Of a DNA stretch of 64,000 nt, positions 44,138 to 55,719 are shown piece after piece. The DNA is from Rhodocollybia butyracea. Taxonomy: Eukaryota > Basidiomycota > Agaricomycetes > Agaricales > Omphalotaceae. A program made the position numbers and the translations under genes. The stretch is from positions 24,582 through 88,581 of the forward strand of contig JADNRY010000256.1 of assembly GCA_015501585.1 (NCBI GenBank), in the 5' to 3' direction. Within the stretch, counting starts at the first letter, position 1. Each line of letters opens with the position of its first letter. The notes beneath the pieces were generated by a model. The model did no database searches, was not told the origin of the DNA, and saw only the letters and a list, made by a program, of their open reading frames with translations.

Positions 44138-46000
44138 TTACATTGCTTTGTGCTCCAGAAGAAGCTGGACAATGGCCTCATTTCCTTGAATGGAAGCTGC
44201 CTGGAGTGCATTCTCATACTCTCCCCCTTGGGCATTTACATCAGCTTTATGCTCCAGAAGAAGTTGGACAATATCCAAGTTGTTTTGGCGCCAGGAAATT
44301 GCAGCTGCCTGGAGTGCATTGCCATAGTATCCCCCTTGGGCATTGATATCTGCTTTATGCTCCAGAAGAAGCTGGACAATATACTTGTTTCCACTCAAGC
44401 AAGCTGCCTGGAGTGCATTCCCATACTGTCCCCCTTGGGCATTTACATCTGCTTTGTGCTCCAGAAGAAGCTGGACAATATCCTTGTGTCCCCTTAAGGA
44501 ATGGGCATTTACATCAGTGTAATGCTCCAGAAGAAGTTGGACAATATCCAAGTTGTTTCTGCTCCAGGAAACTGTAGCTGCCTGGAGTGCATTCCCATAC
44601 TTTCCCCCTTGGGCATTTACATCTGCTTTATGCTCCAGAAGAAGCTGGACAATATCCTTGTATCCTTTAAAGGAAGCTGCCTGGAGGGCATTCCCATACT
44701 GTCCCCCTTGGGCATTTACATCTGCTTTGTGCTCCAGAAGAAGCTGGACAATATCCTTGTTTCCTTCAATGGAAGCTGCATGGAGTGCATTCCCATACTT
44801 CCCCCTTGGGCATTTACATCTGCTTTATGCTCCAGAAGAAGCTGGACAATATCCTTGTTTCCACTCAAGCAAGCTGCCTGGAGTGCATTTACATCTGCTT
44901 TATGCTCCAGAAGAAGCTGAACAATATCCTTGTTTCCCCTCCAGCAAGCTGCCTGGAGTGCACTCCCATACTTCCCCCCTTGGGCATTTACATCTGCTTT
45001 GTGCTCCAAAAGAAGCTGGACAATATCCTTGTTTCCTTCAATGGAAGCTGCCTGGAGTGCATGTCCATACTGTCCCCCTTGGGCATTTACATCTGCTTTG
45101 TGCTCCAAAAGAAGCTGGACAATATCCTTGTTTCCAATCCAAGAAGCTGCCTGGAGTGCATTCCCATACTTTCCCCCTTGGGCATTTACATCTGCTTTGT
45201 GCTCCAGAAGAAGCTGGACAATATCCTTGTTTCCACTCAAGCAAGCTGCCTGAAGTGCATTCCCAAACACTCCCCTTGGGCATTTACATCTGCTTTGTGC
45301 TCCAGAAGAAGCTGGACAATATCCAAGGTGTTTCTGCTCGAGGAAACTGCAGCTGCCTGGAGTGCATTCCCATACTTTCCCCCTTGGGCATTGATATCTG
45401 TTTTATGCTCCAGAAGAAGCTGCACAATATCCTTGTGTCCCCCAAAGGAAGCTGCCTGGAGTGCATTCCCATACTCTCCCCCTTGGGCATTTACACCTGC
45501 TTTGTGCTCCAGAAGAAGCTGGACAATATCCTTATGTCCCCCAAAGGAAGCTGCCTGGAGTGCATTCCCAAACGCTCCCCCTTGGGCATTTACATCAGCT
45601 TTATACTCCAGAAGAAGCTGGACAATATCCTTGTTTCCACTCGAGCAAGCTGCCTGGAGTGCATTCCCATACTCTCCCCCTTGGGCATTTATATCTGCTT
45701 TGTGGTGCAGAAGAAGCTGGACAATATCCTTGTTTCCTGTCCGAGAAGCTGCTTGGAGTGCATTCCCATACTCTCCCCCTTGGGCATTTACATCTGCTTT
45801 GTGGTGCAGAAGAAGCTGGACAATATCCTTGTTTCCTGTCCGAGAAGCTGCTTGGAGTGCATTCCCATACTGTCCCCGTTGGGCATTTATATCTGCTTCA
45901 TGCTCCAGAAGAAGCTGGACCATTTCCTTGTTTCCCCTCAAGCAAGCTGCCTGGAGTGCATTCCCATACTGTCCCCCTTGGGAATTTACATCTGCAAGTT
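44138..46000 (-). repeat. Array of about 19 near-identical 99-bp ankyrin units
   Basis: Each unit encodes GNKDIVQLLLEHKADVNAQG followed by GxYGNALQAA, with very few changes even at silent sites. Three units have a longer link (SWSRNNLD, SSSRNTLD or SWRQNNLD). Two units, near 44,510 and 44,885, are internally deleted. Variation concentrates on two or three residues after ALQAA. Such high DNA identity points to recent unequal crossing-over or gene conversion, as reported for fungal NLR repeat domains under diversifying selection. Confidence 0.9.
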
Positions 46001-48033
46001 TTTCCAGTAGTACATGTTCAAAAATGCTAAGGACATTCAATCTAGCCATGTAATAAAGTTGGCTTTGTATTTCACTTTGGTCTAAAGTTGGATCATAGCT
46101 TTCTTCCCACATTCCATCATGTGGGGCACGGATCCTAATCCAATTCACATAAGTGAGTTGACTACTGTCTTTCAACAGTGAAATGATCAGATCTTTGGCA
46201 GTTTTGTGATCACTGGGGACCTCATCATCTAACCTTTGCATATGTGATGGCCAATGCTCTGCAGCATATATTCCTAAAGGATATAACTCCTCAAAGGTTT
46301 CTTCCTCCTCAGGCAATATCCCCTCTTTGTTAAACTGGAGGAGATAAATCACACATGTTTGACATATAGTAGCATGGGCTAAGTGCTCATTAATTTTAAA
46401 CACTTTGCTTGTATGCATCTCAGCATGGGTTTGAGTGAGAAACTCTTTCACTGAATTGTGTGCAAGTTGCACAACTTTTCCCACATTCACAGTAATCAAG
46501 GTGGAATCCAATATGTCATAAGTTCCATTCACAAGCTCCAATGACCGCATATCAGGATCAAATGTTTGATCTTCCAGGTCTACCGCAAGAATTTCTGTGA
46601 CCTGTGCAATTGAGAGTGGTTCAAATGCATAGACCAACCACATAAGGAGTTGGCCTGCATCTTTCACATGTTCTCCTTTACTCATTCTTTCAATGGCTAG
46701 TGTGTATGTTTCCTCGAGGGTATTAGGTAGCTTCTTCAGTGCCTCCCGCATGGACTTGGGTGTCTTGCACCGTTCAAGAACAGTTACTTGGCAGTCAACC
46801 CAACGGAACCTTTGAAATACCAAGTTAGTTATGAGGCAGTTCATTGTTTTAGAGTACTTACTGTCCCTGGGCACCTTCACTTAATTGATCAACTATTTCA
46901 GTCAAGAGTTCGGGCTTCAATTTTCAATGCCTGAATTTTTCCTCCAGGTATTGGGCAATATCCTGATGAAAATATTCTCTATGATCAAGATGGATATACC
47001 AGGAGACATCATAATCTGTAGCCAAATATCGACTGGTTACAGCTATGCAGAGGTTCTTTTTAAGATGGGCAAGATGTTTGAGAACATCAAATGCCTCACT
47101 GCATTCATCCATGGCATCCAGCACAAGGTATACTGGGCTCAAGTCTTTAGAAACAACTTCTAAAGTGGCACTTAGTTCTGCTGTAGTAGGCTCCATAAGG
47201 CCCTCTGTGCACTTTGTATATAGCCCATGAAGGGCAGGATGAACTTCTCCGCTCCTTGTAGCCATTTGAAGCAAAAGGGACTGAAGGAGGCCCCGAGCAT
47301 TGGTCTTAGTCTGTGAGTTATCACGGTTGTCAAAATAGTAGTAGCAGCACAGTGATGCAGAATCAGCCTTGAGTTCTTGAATGATAGCTGTCCTAAACAA
47401 TCACATGAGAAATATGAAAAATGAGATCATACCAATGTTGTATGCATACGAAAGGAATGTTTTGCCTGAGCCCACTAGATACACTATGATTAGATTTGAA
47501 ATCATTCTACAAAAGAGTTTTACCTTTGCCCTGAATCCATAAGATTCCAGATGTAGCCTCTCTCCATTCAACAAACTGGGGATGAGAGAATATCCACTCT
47601 CCAGTCCCAGGTGTTCTCTTATCACATGCTGCTACAAAATTAGTAGAGGGATCAGGTGCTTTTAGCCATTTCCGGATAGCGAACACATCATTGGTATCTT
47701 AAACGCAAGTGTTAATTAGAAAATATCAATAAAAGTAGTCAAGATGCACTCACTCCATGTATGATAGCTATTCTGGATGTTCTGGATGTTGGTTGCTGCT
47801 TGAAATTGCGGGTTTACCATAGAAAAGTGGGAGGCACCAGCAAACATGCTATTGGAAGTTGCAAGCGAGATCCATGAAATGTGATAAGTCTTACCCTGGC
47901 CTATCTGCGCCAGCCTGAGGGTTGCTTTGCTGCTCTCTGATTACAACGATTAGCACTCGACTGATGAGTGTGAGCTGATCTCTAAATCCTACCTGAAATC
48001 TCTGCCGAGTGAAGGTTCAGTACGTTCAGTCAT
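44138..48033 (-). pseudogene. NACHT-ankyrin NLR-like gene with one TGA and two 1-nt losses
   Basis: I model seven exons: 48033-47993, 47936-about 47897, 47848-47754, 47697-47524, 47474-47450, 47392-46862 and 46809-44138. The N-terminus carries GMFAGASHFSMVNPQF, a variant of the motif common before fungal NACHT domains. GKRTPGTGEW-type sequence precedes ILWIQGK/VGSGKT, a P-loop split by an intron. Walker B is YLVLDAMDECSE. A winged-helix-like region (FEPLSIAQVTEILAVDLEDQ) leads to about 19 ankyrin repeats of 33 aa. A TGA (46,926-46,924) interrupts EKFRH/KLKPELLTE, and the repeats shift frame near 45,272 (G run short by one) and near 44,805 (A run short by one). If real, these make it a pseudogene; if sequencing errors, it is a full fungal NLR-like gene. 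Confidence 0.8.
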
Positions 48034-48049
48034 GGTGGTAGGAAGTCAA

Positions 48050-49055
48050 AAGAGAACAGATTCGATAGCAGTGAAACACGCGGAGGTCACATGCAAGGCC
48101 GTGTACAACAAAGTTACGTACCGGCACGAAGTTACCCAAATTTAAACGCCGATCACTCTGGAGTCTGACCTCCGACCTCCGACCTCGAATGGCCTCGAAT
48201 GTTTCTTGGTAGTTGCAATTGCTTCAATTCCATCAGTTTTCTCTCTTTATTCTTTTCTTACCGGCCTCGAAGACCTGCCTCCATTCCTGAATGAAGTATC
48301 TCCAATCTGTGATTCCCAGCAGTATCCTGGAGAGCAACTGGAGAGCATTCGATGTTCAAGCTCAAGTTTTGCCACTTTTCTCACACACGGTGCATTGTGT
48401 CTAGACAGAATGATTACAGGTTATGATGGAATATTTGTAACCTGTGCGACAAGAGCGGGCCCGGGGACAAGGCGATAGTATAATTTTTTGGACACGGTAC
48501 GTGATCGGTAACGCCGCGCGTTGCACGGCAAGTCCCCGACTCTGCCTAAAACGAGACGCCCAGCGCCGTTTGGCGGCGATGCAGTGGGCCTATATGCCAG
48601 ACAATAAACCGACCAAGTAGGCCAAAAGGCCGTAAGAAAACAACCCGGTAGATAACGAAAGGCAACCTGGGAGGATTCTCCCACACTATGCACCAGTTAC
48701 ATTTGTTACATTTTGTATTTACATTTTTCTATAATTCCAGACAACAGCATCGAGTCAGCATGCTGTGTAAATGGGCTATGAAACGAGTCATATTCCCACC
48801 AAGAGAGTGTGATATGTCATGTAAAGAAGGTATGACCTGCATGTACAGAAAGGGCTTGCCCGCACATATCAGCTAGAGTGAATACATTATGCAAGATACA
48901 TGACAACATAGGATAATCACCCACTACTTTTGCACGGTGTAATTGAACTACTGGCGGCATTATTTTATAGTGTACAGTTTCTATCCAGTGTCAACGATTC
49001 TCCACTGGTGCCCTGAGTCATCGTGCATTGACACCAGCCCTGCAAAAAGAGAGTA
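48050..49055. other. Intergenic, nothing recognised
   Basis: The first 150 bp is the upstream flank of the ankyrin gene. At 48,460-48,600 is a relatively GC-rich patch without a recognisable RNA or protein. No gene was supported. Confidence 0.35.
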
Positions 49056-49059
49056 TTGT

Positions 49060-50460
49060 ACAGCTCATATACACCACAGTTGATTTCCATTCAATGGGAA
49101 TACTGCGCCATGGAATAGTTTACCACGGGGTGCTATGGTGTGGACGTACCATAGCCTCTGAAATACACCTTGTAGCGCAAACTCACCATCCACCCAAGAT
49201 ATTCCAGTACATTATTTACACCACAAATACTAGTCAGAGTTTATGATAAAAATGGTTGTGGTGAATATGAACAATGCTATATACACCAGTTCATGGTGCT
49301 GATGCACTGCAGGACCTTATAGTGCAACCTCACCATTGACCAAGATTTTTTCTGGGTCACTGGCATCCCAAAACCGAGGTTGTGGTGAATCTCCACTGGG
49401 ATGATATTGTGTGCACAATAATCCATCAAAATTCCTAGTTCACCTACACCACAGAGCCTAGTATAGTGCAAATTCACCTTTTACCGATTTTATCTGGTTT
49501 ATTTACCCCGGTCCCCGGCTAGTCAGGGTCTGTGGTAGGTATGAACATTGACTTCTAATCTCAATTTGGTGCGTACGGACTGCGGATGGTGCTTCATTAC
49601 TGGTATGGCAAACTCACAATCCGCCGAGCCTCTTGGATCAGTGAAATGGCCATCAAACCACTGGCAAGTTAACGATCTCCGGTGAGATAACTTCAGCATA
49701 TCAACACAAAGATTTTCTGGATGACGCCACAAAGCCTGCCGGCTGTCATGTATATTAGCTGTGATGGATACGTGAGCCACCCATCAAAACTTTCTAGTTC
49801 ACTGACACCACAGAACCTGGTGAACAAAGTGTGGCATTTTACCGAAATTATCTGGCTTGTTTACACTATCCAGGCTAGTCAAAGTCTGTGGTGAGTGTGC
49901 ACTGTGGTTACTAATATCGGGATGGTGCATATACACCACAGGGTCCCTACTTCTTATGTAGTGCAAACTCACCGCAGCCTGAGTGTACTGGCTTTTGGTT
50001 TGTTTACACCAGGATAGTCAAAGTCTGTGGTAAGTGTGAACCATGGACAGCAGTCCAGATCTATAGCGCATAAACACCGCAGGGTCCCCTATTTCTTAGG
50101 TAGTGCAATCTCACCACAGTCCGCTAGCACCACAGGGCCTAGTCAGTGCAAACTCAAAAAATTACCTGGCTCACATGCACTGCATACAGATTCCAGGCTC
50201 CCCTGTTTCCCTAATAGTACTGTAAACTCGCTACCAACCGACTCGGAGGCTTTCTAGTTCACTGACACCTCAGAGCCTGATGAACAAAGTGCAGTTCAAA
50301 CTCCCCATTTACAGCAATGGTTTATTTACCCGAGCTAGTCAAAGCTTGTGGTGAGTATGAACTGTGACTCATAACGCAATCTGTGGTGTATCAGCGCTGC
50401 AGGCTGCTTCATTTTTCCTACAGTACACACCATCCACCTAGTAAGCTTCTTGCTTGGCCG
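49060..50460. repeat. Degenerate interspersed/tandem repeat field
   Basis: Two words recur in alternation. CTAGTCAAAGTCTGTGGT with variants followed by GAGTGTGAAC appears near 49,525, 49,875, 50,017 and 50,338. CACCACAG followed by RRNCCTRG and then GTGCAAACTCACC appears near 49,449, 49,808, 49,938, 50,075, 50,130 and 50,266. Spacing is about 120-350 bp and irregular. There is no reading frame across the field. It looks like an old minisatellite or nested copies of a short mobile element. Confidence 0.6.
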
Positions 50461-50735
50461 AAGCCACTCGAGTTTAAATTCATAACTCTGGCCCTTGTAA
50501 AGAGTCAACGAGAGGTCAGAATTTTGGTAGCAAATTGGAATCTATGCCACAAATGATGTAATCGGTGATTTGATCAAAGTTTGATGCAAGCACTGATTCA
50601 TGTACAAGGAGGAGCCACATGAGTAATCTGTGGTAATTGTGACCTTGAAACCAAGTATGGGCGATACTCAAGGTGTACTATGTAACTACTAGGTCCTTAG
50701 TAGCTAGTTGCACGATGTATAATAATGCTTGAGCC

Positions 50736-51326
50736 TAGGGCTCAGCACCGGAACCGTATTTACGGAACATACGGACGGCCTTTACGGTTACGACCAGGAT
50801 TTGATTTTGGAAATGGAATGCGGTACGGTTTCTAGCTGTAGAGTATTCGGCTTTGCAAATACGGTTGTTATGACCATAAATACGGCATCAGAAATTGATG
50901 GAAAGGCGCCGTTCTTCGTTCCCACCGTTAATCTGAGTATTCAAGAGGGCGTAGAGGAAGGGGGATGTATGGCTAAGGTAAAAGTATTATCTGATAATAA
51001 TTTGGTAGTCCATAGCACTGTGAATCTACAATAACTAGTAATAGTCTCAAATAACAAGCCAATAACAAGGTTCATAAGTGTGATAGGCTCATATTTACTG
51101 TTCTGCCATACGGTACGGTACAGAGCTCTATTATCACTGCAAATAAAGGAACAAGAATTTTCAAGGGGAGTCCCGGCATCAAGAGGTTTGCAGTTAGCTG
51201 CGATAGCCGATGAGTTCCTGTGCTCGTACTTGCTATGGTGGTTTATTCATCGATTCATATACTGGTATAGCACAGCCACCGTTATGGTTTCTGAATCGCA
51301 AGTTTAGTAACGTTTAGAGTGCCCTA
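50736..51326. mobile_element. Probable hAT-like non-autonomous element
   Basis: The left end TAGGGCTCAGCACCGGAACC resembles the verified hAT MITE at 27,743 (TAGGGATCTCCACCGTAACC). A right end reading TAGGGCACTC in reverse lies at 51,317-51,326. The flanking 8-mers (CTTGAGCC and TCTGAGCT) match at only five positions, so the borders are tentative. The interior (50,930-51,040) is homologous to 56,740-56,880, with shared GGGGGATGTATG and CTAAGGTA. Confidence 0.5.
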
Positions 51327-51696
51327 TCTGAGCTCATATTGATGCGTAACGCATAATACGGGGACCAGCTTAACCTCCAAGATTTTGGCCCTAAAGCACA
51401 AAATTACAAGTTACTGCATACACGGCGGCATACTTGTACAGGAAAACATGTCGCATGTGCCTTACTTAAACATTAAAGCAAATGAACGCATAAATGATAA
51501 CATCAAAAACAATAGAACTTACGGTCATTACTATCATACACTAGTATCGTAAGCTGGTTCATGGTGTGCCTACACCACAACTTCTTATCTGGTCTGTGCG
51601 CAATCAGAAATATGTACTAGAAATACGTGCTTCTTGCTTCAACATGATCCAGTACAGCATCGCCACAGTGCCCCCAGTTCCCTTCCTGTTCACCAA
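51327..51696. other. Intergenic, nothing recognised
   Basis: AT-rich spacer without a supported gene. Confidence 0.3.
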
Positions 51697-52261
51697 ATGT
51701 CTGACTCCTCTGTCACCCGTCCCCGTCCATACCTTCCCACCCTAAAGCCAAGTATTTGACCTTTGGATGAACTTCCGCCTGGCCATTGTTCATCTTCCAA
51801 TTGGGATCATCTCGGTCGAGAGAAAGTTCTCTGGTGTGTGAGGAGTGATTTTGAAGAGGCTGGTTTGACCTGGGAGGGCACTCCCGAGCGTGATACAAAG
51901 TTAGATAGCTTGCCATTGCGAAATTGGTCCGCTTGTCAATGTATGTCTCCTCACCGCTTGCTGCTTATCCTCTAACCGATGAGACAGTGTTCCGCTGTGG
52001 GTCAGATGCAGGAGACCAGGACACACCCTTGCCCTCATTTACTGGCCTCAAATTGAGGAGAAATTGAGGAAAGTAGACATTGAAGAGGCGCAACGTCAGT
52101 CTTCCATCCAGCAACTAGAGAAGGAGCTTGCAAACCTAGAGAAAAAAAAATCGGAAATCACTGTCAAGTTGACCATGGAACGATGCATGTTGTGGGATGT
52201 ACAACACGCTAGGCAGGAGCTCAGGGATCTCCATATCATTGCACATGCCTACCTACTTTGA
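51697..52261 (+). pseudogene. Unidentified short coiled-coil protein, copy 1
   Basis: Exons 51697-51940 and 51988-52261 are joined by a 47-nt intron in the right phase. The protein has a conserved block RSDFEEAGLTWEGTPERD, then after the intron DTPLPSFTG and a coiled coil ending HARQELRDLHIIAHAYLL. A TGA lies at codon 21 (51,757-51,759). A single base is missing at the SFTG/QIEE junction (GGCCTC where copy 2 has GGCCCTC), which shifts the coiled coil out of frame. Its paralogue is at 59,268-59,959. The function is unknown. Confidence 0.6.
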
Positions 52262-52512
52262 TTCATTTCTAATGAAGTTATATCCGTATTATTTTTAGTT
52301 TAGCTCTGTTCACACTGGAATGTATGGTTTTGCTTCACCATTTGGTTCAATTCAATGAGCCTCACAGCAACTATTCAATAGGGTGAAACACTGATCTAGA
52401 AGTGGAATGTAAATCACACGGGACATGTTGTACTCCACAAAACTCGCACCCACATGTATGCTCAATTAAAGGTCACGCACAAGTCAAATAAAATTGCTTT
52501 TTTACACTGCTA

Positions 52513-54285
52513 CTATAAACCCTCTTTACGCTCCAGTCTCCTGATCTGCATCCGGTTCCAAACAGATAGGAAGACGCGGGTATAGATAATTGCATGCCCT
52601 TGGCTCATATAGCTCACCGATTTCCTGATTCTTCCTATTCCACCATTTCCGCACTCAGCAGCACTTGAATTTACTCTGGCAAGTGTTGAGTCAACCTCCA
52701 TATAGCTCTTCAGAAATGAGGCACTTGAGCATCGGGTATGTCCATAGGCATGGAATCCATCAACCATAAATTTCGTGTCTGCAAAAAACTCCGGCTCTCT
52801 GGTCATGCAGTACAGGCCAAGTGCACAGGCAAAGTCGTATATCACCCTTTTTGGTGCCTTTTTCCATCTTGTTATCATCGCCGAAAAGACATCATTTCGT
52901 CCTTCGCTATCAGGAATGCAATGAAACCCATAACAAATACTGTGAGTGCACCAGCAGACCATGATCCCTCCTGTTAACCGCTTCTTCCCATAAGTTTCAT
53001 AGTATTTTGAGCAGGTCCCTCCACGTTCATGGCTGGCATCAGTTCTCCCATCTTTCTGGATTCCTGGATATTGGGGTCTTTGCCGTACTTCGGGCATTCC
53101 ATAACAGCATCCAGTCTATGTTAGCTGTTTAGCCTTCTCAAGGTGCTCTTTCATAGACACATACCGCTTCCCAGCTCTGATTGTTTGTACTTGCAACGTC
53201 TAACAGTGGAATTGGTGAATCCACTCCTGTCATGACTTTCGCCAAAACCTCACAACCACGCTGGTACACCCATGCACACAACTGAAGCACTGTATCTGAA
53301 TAGCCCCCTGCTTTCCGAAAGTCCTGTTTGAGGATATGATACAGGGATGGAATGCATATTAACTGTGAAGCAGTCTGGGTTGATGGCATCTCCACAAAAT
53401 TGAACAATGATTGAAGTGCCTCTCGGTTAACAGTTTGCAATGCGGAGTCCTCGGCACTGATCTGTTTACTTTATGTGAGTTGTGTTCAGTCCGACTCATC
53501 TCGGATGCTCACCACTTCAAAAAAAGCCTTGAATTCTCGTGCAGGTGACTGCACATACAGACCAAAATTGTTTCTGACCCCCGTCTTGCTGCTTCAAAAT
53601 GAAACCAGTGTTGCTGCTTGCCTTGCTTAGTTTATTGGCCATCATCTTAGGAACTACTCACAGTTGCTTCTCTTTTTGCAGCTGACCATCCTTGCACAAC
53701 ATACATGTCTCCACCAATGGGGATGAAACCAGCTACATTAGACTCGACCGCATCGCAGTACATTTCATCGATATCGAGTTCATTGACTTCATTGCTTCTA
53801 TTGTCCTGCACATGACTGTAGAGTTCTCCGATGCCTCCAGTATCTATTGTATGGGCGTCCATATCTATAGCATGGAATCCAGGTGCACTATTTTCCAAGG
53901 TGTCCGACACCTGAGAATCAAGGTTCAAGGTTTGTGCGTGGTAATTGCTCTCTGCCAACGAGTGAGTGGCTATATCCATATCCCGGGGCAGTGAGGTATC
54001 CACGGAGGTTGACTCTGCACGTGCGTCCGTCCTCCTTCACTGGGTCGAATGATGATATCTCTTTTCGGTTTTGTCCGGCATGCGTCTTGTTCGCTTAATG
54101 GGGCTGTGACCTTCAACCCTATCTCCATCTTTAAAACACAGAGGATATGCCAGCTGTTCTTGTGAAATGTGATATCTAGTATTAATATTCTCTTGATCTG
54201 TGTAATTTCGCCAGGACAATGATTGACTGAGGTCCTCAGCTGATGGCAATCTCCGCCAGGATGAGCATGAGCTAGAGGGGGACAT
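52513..54285 (-). pseudogene. KDZ-type (Kyakuja-Dileera-Zisupton) transposase
   Basis: The N-terminal exon from the ATG at 54,285 is Ser-rich, then acidic. It is interrupted by one TGA (54,039-54,037), and the same frame continues as DTSLPRDMDIATHS up to about 53,665. Later exons give LFNFVEMPSTQTASQLICIP (about 53,400), the cysteine cluster TGCCYGMPEVRQRPQY (about 53,110), TGGIMVCWCTHSICYGFHCI, and the RNase-H-like end with VIYDFACALG, DGFHAYGHTRCSS and SSAAECGNGGIGRIRKS. The Asp, His-x-x-Gly-His-x-x-Cys and Glu positions fit KDZ transposases with associated CxC-type cysteine clusters. It is short for the class. No terminal repeats or 8-bp duplication were found. Confidence 0.65.
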
Positions 54286-54405
54286 GATGTGATGACAAGA
54301 GATCGAGGCACTGAAGTGGAAATCCTCGTGGTGTAGATACACCAGAGGCTCATTTGTATTTAAGCACCCTTTGTACTCTTGCGCTCTTATTCCTTTCCTT
54401 CAAAC

Positions 54406-55660
54406 ATGACCGCACGAAGAAAATCATCTAGTTCAAAGTCCCCATTGAAAAAGTCCGCCACTAAACGTGCACCTCGCCACTGCAAGAAGTGTGACGGTAA
54501 ACCTCTCTGCACTTCAATTGAATGCAAACACAGCGCTGCGTACCGCAAGGCCGTACATTCTCTCTTAAGTACATACTTACATTTACTGATTCTCACTATT
54601 AAAGCGTTTGGCAGGTCATCAGTCAACTTTGAGTGAGCCTTCTCAGACGGTTAGACTTTGGTTCACTCTTGGGTCCACTTCTCAGCCTGTCGTTTACTCT
54701 ACAGTTTACAGAATACTGGCACTAATGATAATGCCGCCTCTACCAGACCCCACACGGAGCAACCCTTGCCTTCCACCGTCCTGGGACTTCCCTCTCTCAG
54801 TGATGCCACTGTATCCTTGCAAATATCCACTCCCGGTTCTTCATTTGCCGGGCCAAATGCAGCCAATCACATGGAACCCAACCTTCCTAGCTCCGATATT
54901 CTGCATAATCCATTCCTTACTCCACATAGTCCATCAAGCCCTGTGAGTCTGCCATATTACTCTTGAGCTCAACCCTTGAAGTCTTTAACGCATATTTCAG
55001 GTTTATAACCCCATCATTGATCCTGCACTTTATCGCCTTGAGACACCCTCAACGCCAGGTTCATCTCGGTCAAATGTTATTTCAACACCTTCAAGTTCTA
55101 CCACTGCAACTGGTCACTCCAGCCAGAGCGAAGAATTTTCCCTGGCCCATACCAAGGTTGCTCGCAAGAATGCTTCTCATCAAAATCCTAAATTTGGATG
55201 GGTTCGCGGTGCAGGCCGTGGCCGTTTTGAATATGGTATATAAATATTCTGTTCGAAAATTATAGTTATTGATGTCTATCAGGTATACCGCGACCTCGGC
55301 CAATTCGTGCCTTGTCAAAATCAAGTAATGCTCAAGGCAGGAGATTCCGTGAACTTATCAAAGATATCTTTGCCCGAGTAAGTCTACTGTGCCTCCAATG
55401 TTTGTTTCACTTCACAATCATATGTAGTGTGAGAGGTTGGGAATCGAGACAAATTGCTGGCTCTATATCGGAGCACAACATCCTTGTGCTAGGGACTCCT
55501 ACGTTCATTTTGGCTCCAGGAAAAGCTTGTCACTGAGTTCAGCTGCGTCCTGTCTGCGAGAGCTCATGAGGGACGTAAACAATCGATCAGCAGTGCCGTG
55601 AAGCTCATCCAAGACAGATGGTCCTTCTTGGCGCAGCCGTTCTGCAAACCAACATATAGC
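54406..55660 (+). CDS. Unidentified gene divergent from the KDZ gene
   Basis: The gene starts 120 bp from the KDZ start and runs the other way. The ATG at 54,406 opens a Lys/Ser-rich segment and a Cys-rich block RHCKKCDGKPLCTSIECKHS. Later exon-like blocks give SLPYYS, PALYRLETPSTPGSSRSN with a Ser/Thr-rich tail, GWVRGAGRGRFEYGIPRPRP (joined across a short intron near 55,235-55,282) and RRFRELIKDIFAR. A final block, LRELMRDVNNRSAVP then a TGA at 55,599-55,601 then AELENERRELQNTVQ, ends at a TAG near 55,710. It may be the accessory DNA-binding gene of the same element. The exon model is partial. Confidence 0.4.
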
Positions 55661-55719
55661 AGAGCTCGAAAATGAGCGCAGGGAGCTACAGAATACAGTA
55701 CAGTAGTGTAGGTCTGACC

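Noticed and set aside
44138..46000. Regular repeats as a CRISPR array
   Set aside because: The units are 99 bp, coding and contiguous without unique spacers, in a eukaryotic gene.
44553..46053. Long + strand open frames (485 and 422 aa) made of CLECIPILSPLGIYICFVLQKK repeats
   Set aside because: They are antisense shadows of the ankyrin units. A 99-bp unit free of stops in one frame repeats that frame on the other strand. The ankyrin reading has P-loop exons, introns and domain logic.
48430..48700. GC-rich patch as a structured RNA or tRNA gene
   Set aside because: No A/B box or cloverleaf could be drawn, and no consistent stem set was seen by eye.
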